From Zizania palustris (taxonomy: Eukaryota; Streptophyta; Magnoliopsida; Poales; Poaceae): DNA of 64,000 nucleotides. The position numbers and the translations under genes were made by a program. This document shows, in pieces, positions 23,501 to 33,705 of this stretch (its first letter is position 1; the number at the start of each line of letters is the position of its first letter). Below the pieces are notes generated by a model. It was given only the letters and a program-made list of their open reading frames with translations. It was not told the origin of the DNA and ran no database searches. The DNA lies in the NCBI GenBank assembly GCA_019279435.1, contig JAAALK010000079.1, forward strand, positions 104,389,198 through 104,453,197, read 5' to 3'.

Positions 23501-25336
23501 CTTCAGCTACCTGACTTCAGTAAGCCTTTTGAGTTAGAATGTGATGTTGTTGGTTTTGGATTAGGAGGTGTGTTGTTACAAGGAGGTAAACATGTGGCCT
23601 ATTTTAGTGAGAAATTACATGGTCCACAGTTGAATTATTCTACCTATGATAAGGAATTATATGCCTTAGTGCGTGTGCTTGAAACTTGGCAACATTACCT
23701 TTTGCCTAAGGAGTTTATTATTCATTCGGATCATGAAACATTGAAGCATATACGTAGTCAGGAAAATCTAAATAAACGACATGCTAAATGGGTAGAATTT
23801 ATTGAGACTTTTCCATATATCATTAAGCATAAGAAAGGGAAAGATAATGTGATTGCCGATGCTTTATCTAGACGTTATACATTGCTTTCTCAACTTGATT
23901 ATAAGATCTTTGGTTTAGAAACATTGAAGGACATGTATGCTACTGATTTAGACTTCAAAGATGCTTTTGCAAACTGTACAGATGACCGTGCTTGGAACAA
24001 ATATGTGCTGAATAATGGATATTTTTTTCGTGCTAACAAGTTATGTGTGCCGGCTAGCTCTCTTCGCTTGTTGTTATTGCAGGAAGCACATGGTGGTGGT
24101 TTGATGGGTCATTTTGGATCAAAGAAAACTGAAGATGTGCTGTCCACACACTTCTATTGGCCTAGGATGAGATGAGATGTTGAGCGCTACGTGGCACGAT
24201 GCACTACTTGCAATAAAGCTAAGTCCCGTCTAAACCCACATGGTCTTTATATGCCTCTGCCCATTCCTAGTGTACCTTGGGAGGATATTTCTATGGATTT
24301 TGTGTTAGGATTATCTAGAACTAAGAGGGGGAGGGATAGTATTTTTGTGGTGTTAGATCGGTTCTCTAAAATGGCGCATTTTATACCTTGTCACAAGAGC
24401 GACGACGCTACCAATGTTGCTGATTTGTTTTTCAGAGAGGTCGTACGCTTGCATGGAGTTCCCAATACCATCGTTTCAGATCGTGATGCTAAATTCTTAA
24501 GTCATTTTTGGAGGACGTTGTGGCATAAGTTGGGGACGAAGCTGCTGTTTTCTACTACTTGTCACCGCCAAACGGATGGGCAAACGGAGGTCGTCAACCG
24601 TACGTTGTCCACCATGTTAAGGACTGTTTTGAAGACCAACTTGAAGCTCTGGGAAGAGTGTCTACCTCATATTGAGTTTGCATATAATAGGTCAGTACAC
24701 TCCACTACTAAGGTAAGTCCGTTTCAAGTGGTCTATGGCTTTAATCCGCGTGCTCCTATTGATTTGCTACCATTGCCACCATCTGAAAAATTGAATTTTG
24801 ATGCTACAACACGTGCTGAATTATTACTTAAGATGCATGAAACTACTAAAGCAAACATAGAGAAAATGAATGAGAAATATCGTGCTTATGGTAGTAAGGG
24901 TAGAAAAGAGATAACATTTGAACCGGGTGATCTTGTTTGGTTGCACTTGCGCAAGGATCGTTTTCCTGATTTGAGAAAATCTAAATTGATGCCCCGTGCT
25001 GATGGTCCTTTTCGTGTGCTTGAGAAGATAAATGATAATGCATATAAACTTGAGTTGCCTGCAGCTTTTGGGGTTAGTCCCACATTTAACATTTCAGATT
25101 TAAAGCCCTATTTGGGAGATGACGATGAGCTTGAGTCGAGGACGACTCCAATTCAAGAGGGGGAGGATGATGAGGACATCACTTCACACGATACACACAT
25201 GCACCAGCATGATACACAGATGCACCAACATGATACACACACGCACCAGCATGATACACACATGCACCAGCATGATACACACACGAACCAGCATGATACA
25301 CACACGCACCATCAACCTACAATTCAATTACAGTGA
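20529..25336 (+). pseudogene. gag-pol of element C, broken by three nonsense codons and a frameshift
   Basis: The frame starts with ATG at 20529 (MVDNNGTPP). Order: gag with a retrotransposon-gag core near 20990-21390; CCHC knuckle (CHRCKGFGHVMKDC) near 21613-21654; protease DSGSCNNLV near 21929; reverse transcriptase with YIDD near 23096; RNase H ending at ADALSRRY near 23870; integrase with C-x2-C near 24202, catalytic Asp in ISMDFVLG, Asp in VSDRDAKF and Glu in TDGQTEVVNR. Breaks: TAA at 20976, TAG at 21522, a one-base loss near 22583, TGA at 24173. The last codons run into the 3' LTR and encode a His/Asp/Thr repeat before a TGA at 25334-25336. Confidence 0.9.
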
Positions 25337-26182
25337 CCAATCACACGCGCCCGTGCCCGTCGCTTGAACCATGAGGTTAATTCTTTCCTTAGCAACTATG
25401 TTAATATTTGTTTGGATGGGATGCTACTGAATACTAGTGATATTTTGTTGCTTAGGAACATGGGAGATGGAATAGGAGAGTTGGAGTTGAAGACGGAGTC
25501 GCACGGATGATTTGAAGTCAAGAATTCGCTGGTTCGGACTACATCAACCACCATGCACCAAAATGGGCATAACTTCCTCATACGAAGTCCGATTGGCACG
25601 TTCTTGGACTTTTTGGAAAGCTGAGGAGAAGACGGATCTTTTGGCGTTGGTTTCGCCTCTTTTGGAGTCTCGAGTCGTCCTGTGTGACTGAAACAGTCCT
25701 ATGTGACAGAACTGGGCCGAGTTGGACCTTGTACTGAGTTGGAGGCCGTGTTGGCCCATAGTCCAGGTCATGTGCACCTCCTACAGGCTGCCCACGCCCT
25801 ATATATTCATGGCAGCTGTCTTTTGGGTTAGGTTTTGCTTCATTTGCATCTACACTTGTGTGTTTAGATCCCGCTCCTGCACCGGACCGATTGGCTGCTG
25901 CATCAGCGTTTGTGAAACCTCTCCTCATCATAGTTCATCTGTGATTTGGCATTCGACTTGTGTTCTTCCTGTTCTTGCTTGTGTTCTTGGGTTCGCTTGC
26001 AGGAACTAGCCTTCATGGTGAGGTCAATCGCGCCCTGCATGGTTGATAACCGACGGAGACAGTGGTGTAGCGATTGCAAGGTTTTGATCCGCCGGACCGG
26101 AGCCTTGGATCGTCAACATCGAGATTCTCCACCAATCCAAGTTATCCTTACCTAGCGGAAGATCAGGACCATTCCCCCATTA
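25168..26182 (+). repeat. 3' LTR of element C
   Basis: It is preceded by the polypurine tract GAGGGGGAGGA (25157-25167). Its minisatellite at 25190-25312 has six 21-bp units against four in the 5' LTR, which accounts exactly for the 42-bp length difference. The pol frame remains open through these repeats. Confidence 0.9.
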
Positions 26183-26187
26183 CTAGA

Positions 26188-26860
26188 GCCCTCTGTCCCA
26201 TATTACTCCAAAGTGCTGCAGGAATTATGAGGTCAAAGTCCAAGTCTCTAGGTTCGCTTTGGAGTCAGGCGCTCCGGTGTGCCTCCGAAACCAAGTGCCT
26301 CCGAGGGCAAGGCCTCTAGGATCCCTCCAGACCCTCTTCGGAGTCCTCTTCAGAGCTCGCTTCATAGGCCTCTTCGGAGTTCCCTCCGGGACCCCTTCGA
26401 AGCCCCTTCCGATTGGTGCTCTAGTCTCAAAGATAAAAAGTATCCCAGTACTGCTACACTACAAAAGTTGTACCAGGAGCCCATGCTTCTAATATGTCGT
26501 ATACCTACTCCTGAATTGATGTATATCTACCACGTCTGTTAAGTCAAATGTACAGTAGCCTACCCTTTTTATTCTCTTACCCCTATAAAGCCCATGGCAT
26601 GTAGGGGGTAATGAGGTCTTTTCCTTTATCCTGCGAGCCTATAAAAGCAGGGCACTGCCCTTGTAATAGATAGACATAACATAGAGGCAAAATTATGCCC
26701 AATCCACTATAAACTGGACGTAGGGTTATTATCCCTCGTGGGAGGCCCGAACCAGTATAAAACCCTCTCTCTTCCTCCGTGAGAACCCTTCGATGTTCAT
26801 ATAATACACTATACACCACCACATTAAAACCTGTTTGTAACAAACACAATTGTTACAACA
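26188..26860 (+). repeat. 3' LTR of element B, part 2
   Basis: This continues the B LTR after element C and aligns with 5655-6324, including the TATA region near 26638-26646. It ends TGTTACAACA at 26860; the 5-mer TATCC at 26861-26865 is the likely right TSD of B. Confidence 0.8.
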
Positions 26861-26865
26861 TATCC

Positions 26866-27028
26866 CAAAATCAACTAATTGGAATCAGACTCAGATTGGG
26901 CCAGTCTGACTGAGCCCACATGCCTGGTTGGAACGACCTGTGCCAGGTATGGAATATTTTTGGCCCAAAATTACCAAAATTGATATTTTGACAATTTCGA
27001 CCATTAATGCCATTTTTTGCTATCAACA
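26866..27028 (-). repeat. 5' LTR of element H, part 2
   Basis: This completes the H LTR after the B insertion and ends TCAACA, the inverse of its TGTTGA start at 4710. A CCAGTCTGACTGAGCCC stretch resembles the GGTCAGACCG motifs of part 1. The following GAACT (27029-27033) would be half of H's TSD; the other half is lost. Confidence 0.6.
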
Positions 27029-27089
27029 GAACTGTTCAGTGACAGAGATCATATTTCTAGGACTAGCTGGCACATACATGATCAGGTGG

Positions 27090-28530
27090 TGTAATAGCTC
27101 GGATGGCTTCCTCAAGCCATCCTAGAATGTAGATATCAGATCGGTGTTGGTGATGCTGGTGACGGCGTGACGATTCTCAGAGAATCGACGAATGTACTCC
27201 TGTAGGGACTCTCCTTCTCTTTTGTGAACTTGGCGTAGATCGTGCTGGGAGGCGGGTCTCTGCCATGTCCCCCGGTAGTTGGCGATGAAGACGTCGCACA
27301 TGTCATCCCACGAGTTGCTGGAGCCTTCTGCGAGCGAGACCAGCCAGTTGATAGCCGAAACAGACAACCTGTCTGGAGGTAGTTGACCATGACATCTGGA
27401 TCTCCTCCTATTGCACGGATGGTGGTGTAGTATAGTCGCAGTCATTGAGACGGGTCAGTTTTACTGTCATATGGAGTGATCACAGTCAGCCGGAAGTGGC
27501 ATGGCCACTCGACATGTCGTAGCCACCTGGAGAAAGCGAGAGACCCATCATGGCGAAGGTTGTGGTGGTCGGTGTGGCCTTCATTCGGAACTTCGTGGTC
27601 ACGATCATATTGATCGTGACTACGCTGCTCCGCCTGCCCCCATTCTTGTTGTCGATGAAGAAGGAGGTGGCCGGCATTGAAGCGATCATTGATGATCTAG
27701 CGGGTGTCTCTAACGAGCGAGCTTCCTTCATGCTTACTCAGAAGTCCGTGCTCCCCTGGCCTAGATAGCCGTGAGTGATGGCTCTGAGATGGCGACGACG
27801 GTAGACGAGAGAGCAGTGGTTCCGCTAATTGTTCCGCAGCATCCTGGGTCATAGCCCGGGTCCTCTAGAGTTCAGGCGTGTCAAGAAATGTCGCTAGAGC
27901 TCTCTCGATGGAAACAAGGTTGGCAGTGGGTGTGCGGTTCACGGCGTGGCCTTCGAAGGCAACAGTGTATGCAGCGGGTCCATATTGTCGTGGAACTCCT
28001 GCTCCTTCTTGGGCCCTGGCATGCCGATCGCATCTAGCGGAGTTTTGCCTCCGGCGCTCTCGATGATCGGCGCTTGATTCGACACCATCGGAAGATTTGT
28101 CCTCTGAGAAAGCCCCGACGACTACAATGACAGCAACCGCGGGAGGAGCCCGAGGGTTCGATGAAGTTTGTTGACGGCGTCGGTCGTTGGCGATCATGAT
28201 GAACCGTCGGTGCTGGACGGTGCATCCTCTAGAGTTGGCGAAGATGAAAAAGTCTGCGGGGGTATCAGAGGACCTCGGTAAACTAGTCTTGGAGAGTGTC
28301 TTCAGTGGAGTGGTCTGTCGCGGCACCTGAGTTGTCGGTGAAGCTGGTATCATCGATGGCATGGGTGAAGTCTTTTCCCCCAGCGAAGCATTGGTGGGAA
28401 CCAGTTGGTTCATGTAGTCACTGATGAAAGTCAATCTTCCGAAAGAGAACATGGTGCCCTTGTGCACCTTAGTGTTTAATTTGCAGATGACGGCCATCGA
28501 TCCGATCAGCGGGCCACAAAACTCCTCCAC
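27090..28530 (-). pseudogene. gag remnant of a Ty3/gypsy element (element I)
   Basis: On the minus strand a piece at 27122-27445 has the retrotransposon gag core (INWLVSLAEGSSNSWDDMC, then ESLQEYIRRFSENR). Upstream frames at 27865-28530 are proline-, arginine- and alanine-rich, as in gag N-termini. The frame is broken between them and the sequence is cut at 27029 by the H LTR. It lies directly behind its own primer-binding site and LTR. Confidence 0.65.
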
Positions 28531-28544
28531 TGCCTGGCGCGCCA
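28527..28544 (-). other. Primer-binding site of element I
   Basis: The minus-strand sequence TGGCGCGCCAGGCAGTGG lies two bases inside the LTR. It belongs to the TGGCGCGCCAGG class found in many grass gypsy elements. Confidence 0.55.
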
Positions 28545-28546
28545 GT

Positions 28547-29160
28547 TGTCGTTGCGTGGTAACGGTAAGCTTACACGGGGTACCCGTAGTGTGATTTGTG
28601 TAGGTAGAAGGGAGGAGTCGCAGGTATGGATTCGATGGTTACCCCGGTCGAGAGGGGCAAAAAAGGGGGAAACAATAAGGAGATGGACACAAGAGAGTTT
28701 TAGATAGGTTCGGGCCTCCCGGAGGATAATAGCCCTACTCCTGTGTGTGTATGGATGAATGGGGGGTGTTGTGATCTGATGATATGTTGTGTTATCGTGT
28801 CATGTGCTTTTTAGGGCCTCTCCTAATCTTTTATATGAGAAAGACTAGGGAGTTACAGGAATTAACAGTGACATTGATAACATGCGGAAACAGCCGCATA
28901 ACTACCAGCATAACTGCCTTTAATTAGCGCTAAATGATTGTCATAGAGACGTCGGTGTTGATTGGAGTTAACCGTTGGCGTTGATGGGAGATAACCATTG
29001 GGCGCATGGCCCTGGACCGACTGTTGGTGTCTCACCCCTTAGGCGCATTTGCTCCTGAGTGGGAGGCCTAGCAATCAAGAAGTCCTTCATGGGCTGGCCT
29101 AGCCAGCATTCGGCAGTGTATGTGAAACCACTCGGTGGGGTACCCTAGATCATTTCCCCA
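28547..29160 (-). repeat. 5' LTR of element I
   Basis: The 614-bp segment starts TG and ends CA in plus orientation (TGTCGTTGCG to TTTCCCCA). A TATA-like CTTTTATAT lies near 28828-28836. The minus orientation follows from the adjacent primer-binding site and gag. The second LTR is not in the window. The right end is set by the TTTCCCCA terminus only. Confidence 0.55.
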
Positions 29161-30135
29161 ATAAGAGTCATCAATGATGGGTTTATCTACTGGATACTCT
29201 TACTAACGCTGTTTAGTAACGGGTCATGGTATGACCCGTCACTAATAGGGGCGCCCCTTCGTTAGTGACGGGTCCAATTATGAGCTATCATTAATAATGC
29301 AGCATTACTGATGCACGTGAAATAGTCTGTCACTAAAAGTGTATTACTGATGCACGTCTTTTACCTGTCACTAAAGATGCATCACTAAAGACCATTTTTG
29401 TGGTAATGGGAGTTTCCTAACACGTCGACAGAGAATAAATAGGTAAACAAATGTTAGTTGCTTCCCATCGCATGGGGTCAAACTCATTTACTGACTCTAG
29501 TATGGTGAGAATTCTTTGGGAGTGGAGAATGTATGTGAAGCTATTTTTAATATTCAACTTTTCTTGTACCTTTTCTCACTAGAAAACAACATTTGTAGCT
29601 GAAGGAAGGTTGTGTTCCTTATAGACACTAGAGTCTTTGGATCTACTTTTGCCACGATTTGTTGATTGGGCGACCTCAACTTTGTCCATGCACTCAATGT
29701 GGGACCATATGGACTTTGCTCTTTGTTTGTGAGGATGGTCGAAGTCTCTTTTCCTGTCATCATAATTATCATTGTTTCTACGTCTGCTAAATGAGTTCTG
29801 ACCACATCCCCTTAGGTCAAGATATGGTGACCTGAAATCTTCACCATTTGGCACACCTAGGTGCTAGGAAAAATCTCTGGTACGGAGTGACCAGCCAGGT
29901 ATACAAAAGATAAGTCCTCTATTTTGTCAATGTGAATGACCTTGTCGGTGTGCCCTAATTCTGCTCTAGTGATAGTGCTGTAATAGGATAGGAGTCAGTG
30001 TTTACTAGTGGGATGTTTGTTGGAGCTTGGGATGGATCTAGTTGGCAATGTTCAGTCATACTACTTAAGCAATGTCATCAGGGTTCTAGCACCACACCCA
30101 AAGATCAAATGTTCTAGTGTAATTTACACGTCTTG
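29161..30135. other. Unassigned spacer with CACTA-like terminal remnant
   Basis: The part 29180-29408 has inverted and direct copies of a GACGGGTC/GACCCGTC motif, including the hairpin CGGGTCA-TGACCCG near 29220-29240, and ends CATTTTTGTGGTAATG. This resembles the subterminal and terminal region of a decayed CACTA element. From 29410 to 30135 I see no gene I can recognise; a minus-strand frame at 29579-29854 is charged but unfamiliar. TTG at 30133-30135 may be the TSD of J. Confidence 0.4.
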
Positions 30136-30164
30136 CACTACAAGAAAACATAACATTTTTGTCG

Positions 30165-30385
30165 GCTAAATTAATTTCCGTCAGTTTTTGGTAATGCCGA
30201 CAGAAGTTATATAACTTCCGTCGGCCTCAAGGAGCCGACGGAAGAAATACTAACTTCCGTTGGCTTTTGACTGTGGCCGACGGAAGTTAAGTGGATGAAG
30301 ACCCGCTTTCCGTCAGCCAGCATTAAAGCCGGTGGAAGTTAAATAACTTTCGTCGGATTTAATGCGGCCGATGGAAGTTAAGCGA
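30165..30385 (+). repeat. Subterminal repeats of element J
   Basis: About ten copies of the 12-14 bp motif AACTTCCGTCGGC, or its inverse GCCGACGGAAGTT, lie in both orientations within 220 bp. CACTA elements carry such arrays next to their ends, where in En/Spm the TnpA protein binds. Confidence 0.8.
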
Positions 30386-31819
30386 TATAATCCCCAACCC
30401 ACGTGCGTATAGGGAAACCTAATCCCTGTACGCGCGACCACCCACTCCCGGCCGCCGCCCACTCCCGGCCGCCACCCGATGCCGCCAACCCGCGCTATCC
30501 CAGCGCCCCACCGGCCCCGAGCGGCCGCCAACCCCACCGCCGCCGGCCTGTGCTGCCCACCACCCTACAGCCCCCCGCCGCCCACCGCCGGCCTCCGGAC
30601 ACAGTCGCCCATCACCGCCGTTTGCTGGCCTCAGAACATCGTCGCCCATTGCCTCCGCCCACCGTCGCCACCCGATGATCAAGTAATTTTTTTCGCATTT
30701 TATTTGTGCACAATATATTATTTCTAAGTGTTTTGTAAATTAATTGTCAATGTAGTTGAAAGTTAACTTATTTTAGATAATGGGAATTAACTGCCAGCCT
30801 CTGCGTCAACTATAGATGCACACAATTTGAATTTTAGCTTGGTTACAAAATTTGACTGAATCTTATCAATCTGAATTGTAGCTTGCTTATATTAATGGTG
30901 GTATACATGACATATGCTTAGATTCAAAATTAGATTTACTGTGAATTAGTGTGATGAAGTCCTGATCAAGAATGTTGATCTACAAAATTGGAATAAATAC
31001 AACCAATTATTTTTATTCGGGACTCATCCAAATTAGTGTTGTACTCATTTCATGAATAGAAAAGTTGGTTGTCTTTTATGAACCAAGAGAAATGGCTACT
31101 TTGGGTCTTTCTTTCATGTCAAAATACCTGAACCTGTTCATCTTTCATGGTAAAAACATCTAAAATAGAATGCAAAAATCCAGTTTTAGCATCAATTCAC
31201 AAAGTAATTAATAAAATAAAAATTAATTAATTGTTATGATATATATGAATTAATGCGGTATTATGTGATGATTTCATTACGTTGACTATTATATATGTTA
31301 TTATATTAGAAATGTTCCTATATTAATTGTATTCTTTTACAAGTGCTTCATATGCGATGTGCTATTATATATGTTATTAAATATATTCTAGTATTAATTT
31401 ATAGTTTGACACCAACGTAAATAGTGTAATGAAACCTATGTGTCACCCGTGTCGGACAAACATGTCTCACACGTGTCATGCATGTGAGATCTGTAGGTCC
31501 GCAATTATCCCTTTTTGGATAGCCTCGGAGTGGACGACAGAGCGTGGTATTTATGATGAGTCATGAGTCCGAATGAGATTTTAGTGCCATAACATTGTTG
31601 TTCTCCATTGCACCACTATCAGGCTTGCAATTGGAGAATAGCGGGGTTATGATGCTGAAATTTTGTTCGGACTCATGGCTTGTCATAAATACCACGTTCT
31701 ATCGGTCAATCTTGGGTGGTTTAGGATCTATCTTTTCCTATATACATAGGGACGTGGTATATAGAAAACATGTAGTATTTATGATGCATTCCCGATTGAA
31801 TGAATGTTTTGCCTATAGA
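30386..31819 (+). other. Region of J between subterminal repeats and transposase
   Basis: A very GC-rich, proline/alanine-coding-like stretch at 30425-30690 resembles the GC-rich 5' part of many CACTA elements. 30700-31500 is A/T-rich without a recognisable gene. A 35-bp inverted repeat occupies 31539-31700. Confidence 0.45.
31539..31700. repeat. Imperfect inverted repeat, 35-bp arms
   Basis: Arm 1 (31539-31573, with GTGGTATTTATGA and CATGAGTCCGAA) pairs with arm 2 (31666-31700) at 31 of 35 positions. The four mismatches are all transitions. The loop is about 92 bp. It lies just upstream of the transposase start. Confidence 0.75.
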
Positions 31820-33705
31820 ATGGTTGTGGACGACCGACAGTGGATGTATAGTGGTTGTATGAAAAGTGGAGCTCACACGAGGGAGTGGGTAATCAACGCT
31901 GAGAAATTTGTTGATTGTGCATTCGCTTTGACAACAAACACTAGCGCGAGGTGCCCATGCATGAAGTGCAGAAATTCTCGTTGGCAAGACAAGAGAACGT
32001 TGTCATTCCTTATTTGCAAATATGGTTTCATGCCGGGTTATGAAGTTTGGACTTTTCACGGCGAGACAGACTGTGAAAAAACGGTATTAGTAGTGGAAGA
32101 AGATGATAGCGTTGTTGACGATAGGATGGATGAGATGCTTGATGCTATACGGGTGGAGTTTGAATCAATCCATGAGGATCCTCCAACACCGAAGGTTCAA
32201 AAGTTCTTCGACATCCTTCGAGCTTCAGAAGAGTCGTTGCATGAGCACACCACGGTAAGTGTTCTCGCTTTCGTGACCCATCTTATGGCCATTAAGTTGA
32301 AGTTTGCATTCTCTAACAATTGTTATAAGGAGCTCGTGAATCTGATCAGCGATATCCTTCCTATGAAACATAAGGTGCCGAAAGACATCTACCAGTCAAA
32401 GAAAATGCTTTCTGCTCTCGGTATGGAGTATGAGAAGATTGAGGTGTGCCAAGATAATTGTATGCTTTTCTGGAAAGAACATAGGAATGAGGTGAAATGT
32501 GGTAAAATGAGAATCGTAGAGGTCGTAAATGAAGACGGTGAAAAGGTGTCGACAGAGGTTGCTCATAAGCAACTTCGTTACATGTCTGTTACACCTCGGG
32601 TGAAATGATTGTTTCTCTCAAAGAAAACTGCTAGACATATGCGATGGCATAAAGAAGGTGTACGTGAGAATAATCAAGTAATGGTGGACCCATATGATGG
32701 TGAGGCATGGAAGGCTCTAGATGATTTTGATGCATACTTTGCTACGGATGCAAGGAATGTTCGCATCGGGTTGGCAATAGATGGATTCATGCCTTTCAAT
32801 ATAACCGCATCGTCGTACTCTTGTTGGCCTCTATTTGCTATTCCATACAACCTTCCACCTTCGTTTTGTATGAAATATGAATTTATGTTCTTGTGTCTCA
32901 TTATACCTGGTGCAGAGCATCCTAGAACATGCCTAAACGTGATGTTGAAGCCCTTAATTGAAGAGTTGAAACAATTGTGGAAATGTGTTGAAGCATATGA
33001 CTATGACTGGAAGCAAAAATTCAATCTTCGAGTTGCGTATCTGTGGTCCGTCCACGATTTTCCAGCATGCGGTATTTTTTCTGGATGGAGTTGTCATGGA
33101 TGGTTGACATGTCCGATATGTGTGAAGGACACAGATTGTTTCCGTCTGAACTTCGGGGGAAAGATTTGTTATTTTGATTGTCATAGATGCTTTTTGCCCA
33201 TGAATCACCCATTTAGATTATATAGGAACAATTTCAAGAAGGACAATGTTGTTGTAAAGGGACCACCAAGGCGTTTAAATGGTAGAGAAATCGCTGATAT
33301 GCTGAATGAGTTGGTCCTTAATGAAAATGAGGATGTATTTGTAGGATTTGGAACCGAACATAATTGGACCCACATATGTGGCTTACGGGAATTGCCGTAT
33401 GTCAAATCACTAATTCTGATTACAACATTGAAGTTATGCATAAGGAACGTAATGTTGGTGAAAGCATTATAAGTACATGTATGGATTTTGCACATAGGAC
33501 AAAAGATAATGTAAAGGCGAGAAGAGATTTAGCTGAGATTTGTAATCGACCAACCCTTGAGTTGACGAATAGTGGTGGCAAGCCGCGTGCCCCATTTTGT
33601 TTAAAACCTAAAAAAACAAGTAATGAGGTGGTTGAAAAATTTGAAATTCCAAGATGGTTACACCGCAGGATTTAGAAGAGCTGTGAATTTGAAGACAGGG
33701 AAATT
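31820..33705 (+). pseudogene. TnpD-like CACTA transposase, truncated and broken
   Basis: From ATG at 31820 the frame has the transposase-associated domain (DDRQWMYSG, then RCPCMKCRN and GFMPGYEVWTFHGE) and the Transposase_21-like catalytic region (IGLAIDGFMPFN, SSYSCWPLFAIPYNLPP, PACGIFSGWSCHG, FDCHRCFLP). Breaks are a TGA at 32606-32608 and a frameshift near 33415, after which homology resumes (HNIEVMH-like, KDNVKARRDLAEIC). It is cut at 33705 by the F LTR. The likely role was cutting and joining of the transposon ends; this copy cannot make the full protein. Confidence 0.88.

Larger units (their letters stand above)
18517..26182 (+). mobile_element. Element C: chromovirus-type Ty3/gypsy retrotransposon, complete but inactivated
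   Basis: The LTRs are 18517-19489 (973 bp) and 25168-26182 (1015 bp), flanked by the perfect TSD CTAGA at 18512-18516 and 26183-26187. LTRs begin TGATG and end CATTA. The order is gag, protease, reverse transcriptase, RNase H, integrase, as in Ty3/gypsy. The tRNA-iMet-type primer-binding site, absence of a visible chromodomain and run-on of pol into the 3' LTR suggest the CRM branch, but this is inference. By eye the LTRs differ at about 25 positions plus one 42-bp length difference, so insertion may date to about one million years (assuming 1.3e-8 substitutions per site per year). Confidence 0.9.
5547..26860 (+). mobile_element. Element B: Tat-type Ty3/gypsy element without gag-pol, hosting nested elements D and C
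   Basis: LTRs lie at 5547-6324 and at 18411-18516 plus 26188-26860. Flanking 5-mers are TATTC (5542-5546) and TATCC (26861-26865), an imperfect TSD. The reconstructed LTRs are about 778 and 779 bp. The left LTR starts TATTGGGGG instead of TGTTGGGGG and ends ATA instead of ACA, so both termini have decayed. After removing D (8435-15580) and C (18517-26182) only about 5 kb of internal sequence is left: primer-binding site, tandem repeats and a degraded antisense gene. No gag, protease, reverse transcriptase or integrase of its own is visible. Confidence 0.8.
30136..33705 (+). mobile_element. Element J: CACTA (En/Spm-like) DNA transposon, 5' part
   Basis: It begins with the terminal inverted repeat CACTACAAGAAAACA at 30136, preceded by a candidate 3-bp TSD. 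Subterminal repeats and a TnpD-like transposase frame follow. The element is cut at 33706 by the LTR of Sirevirus F, and its 3' part lies beyond the right edge of the window. Confidence 0.85.

Noticed and set aside
20529..25336. Calling the gag-pol of C an active gene
   Set aside because: Three stops and one frameshift are visible, and all lie inside conserved domains or between them in a single long frame.
30403..30727. Proline-rich frames in a GC-rich stretch
   Set aside because: Open frames are expected at this base composition. The stretch lies inside the CACTA 5' region and no domain is recognisable.
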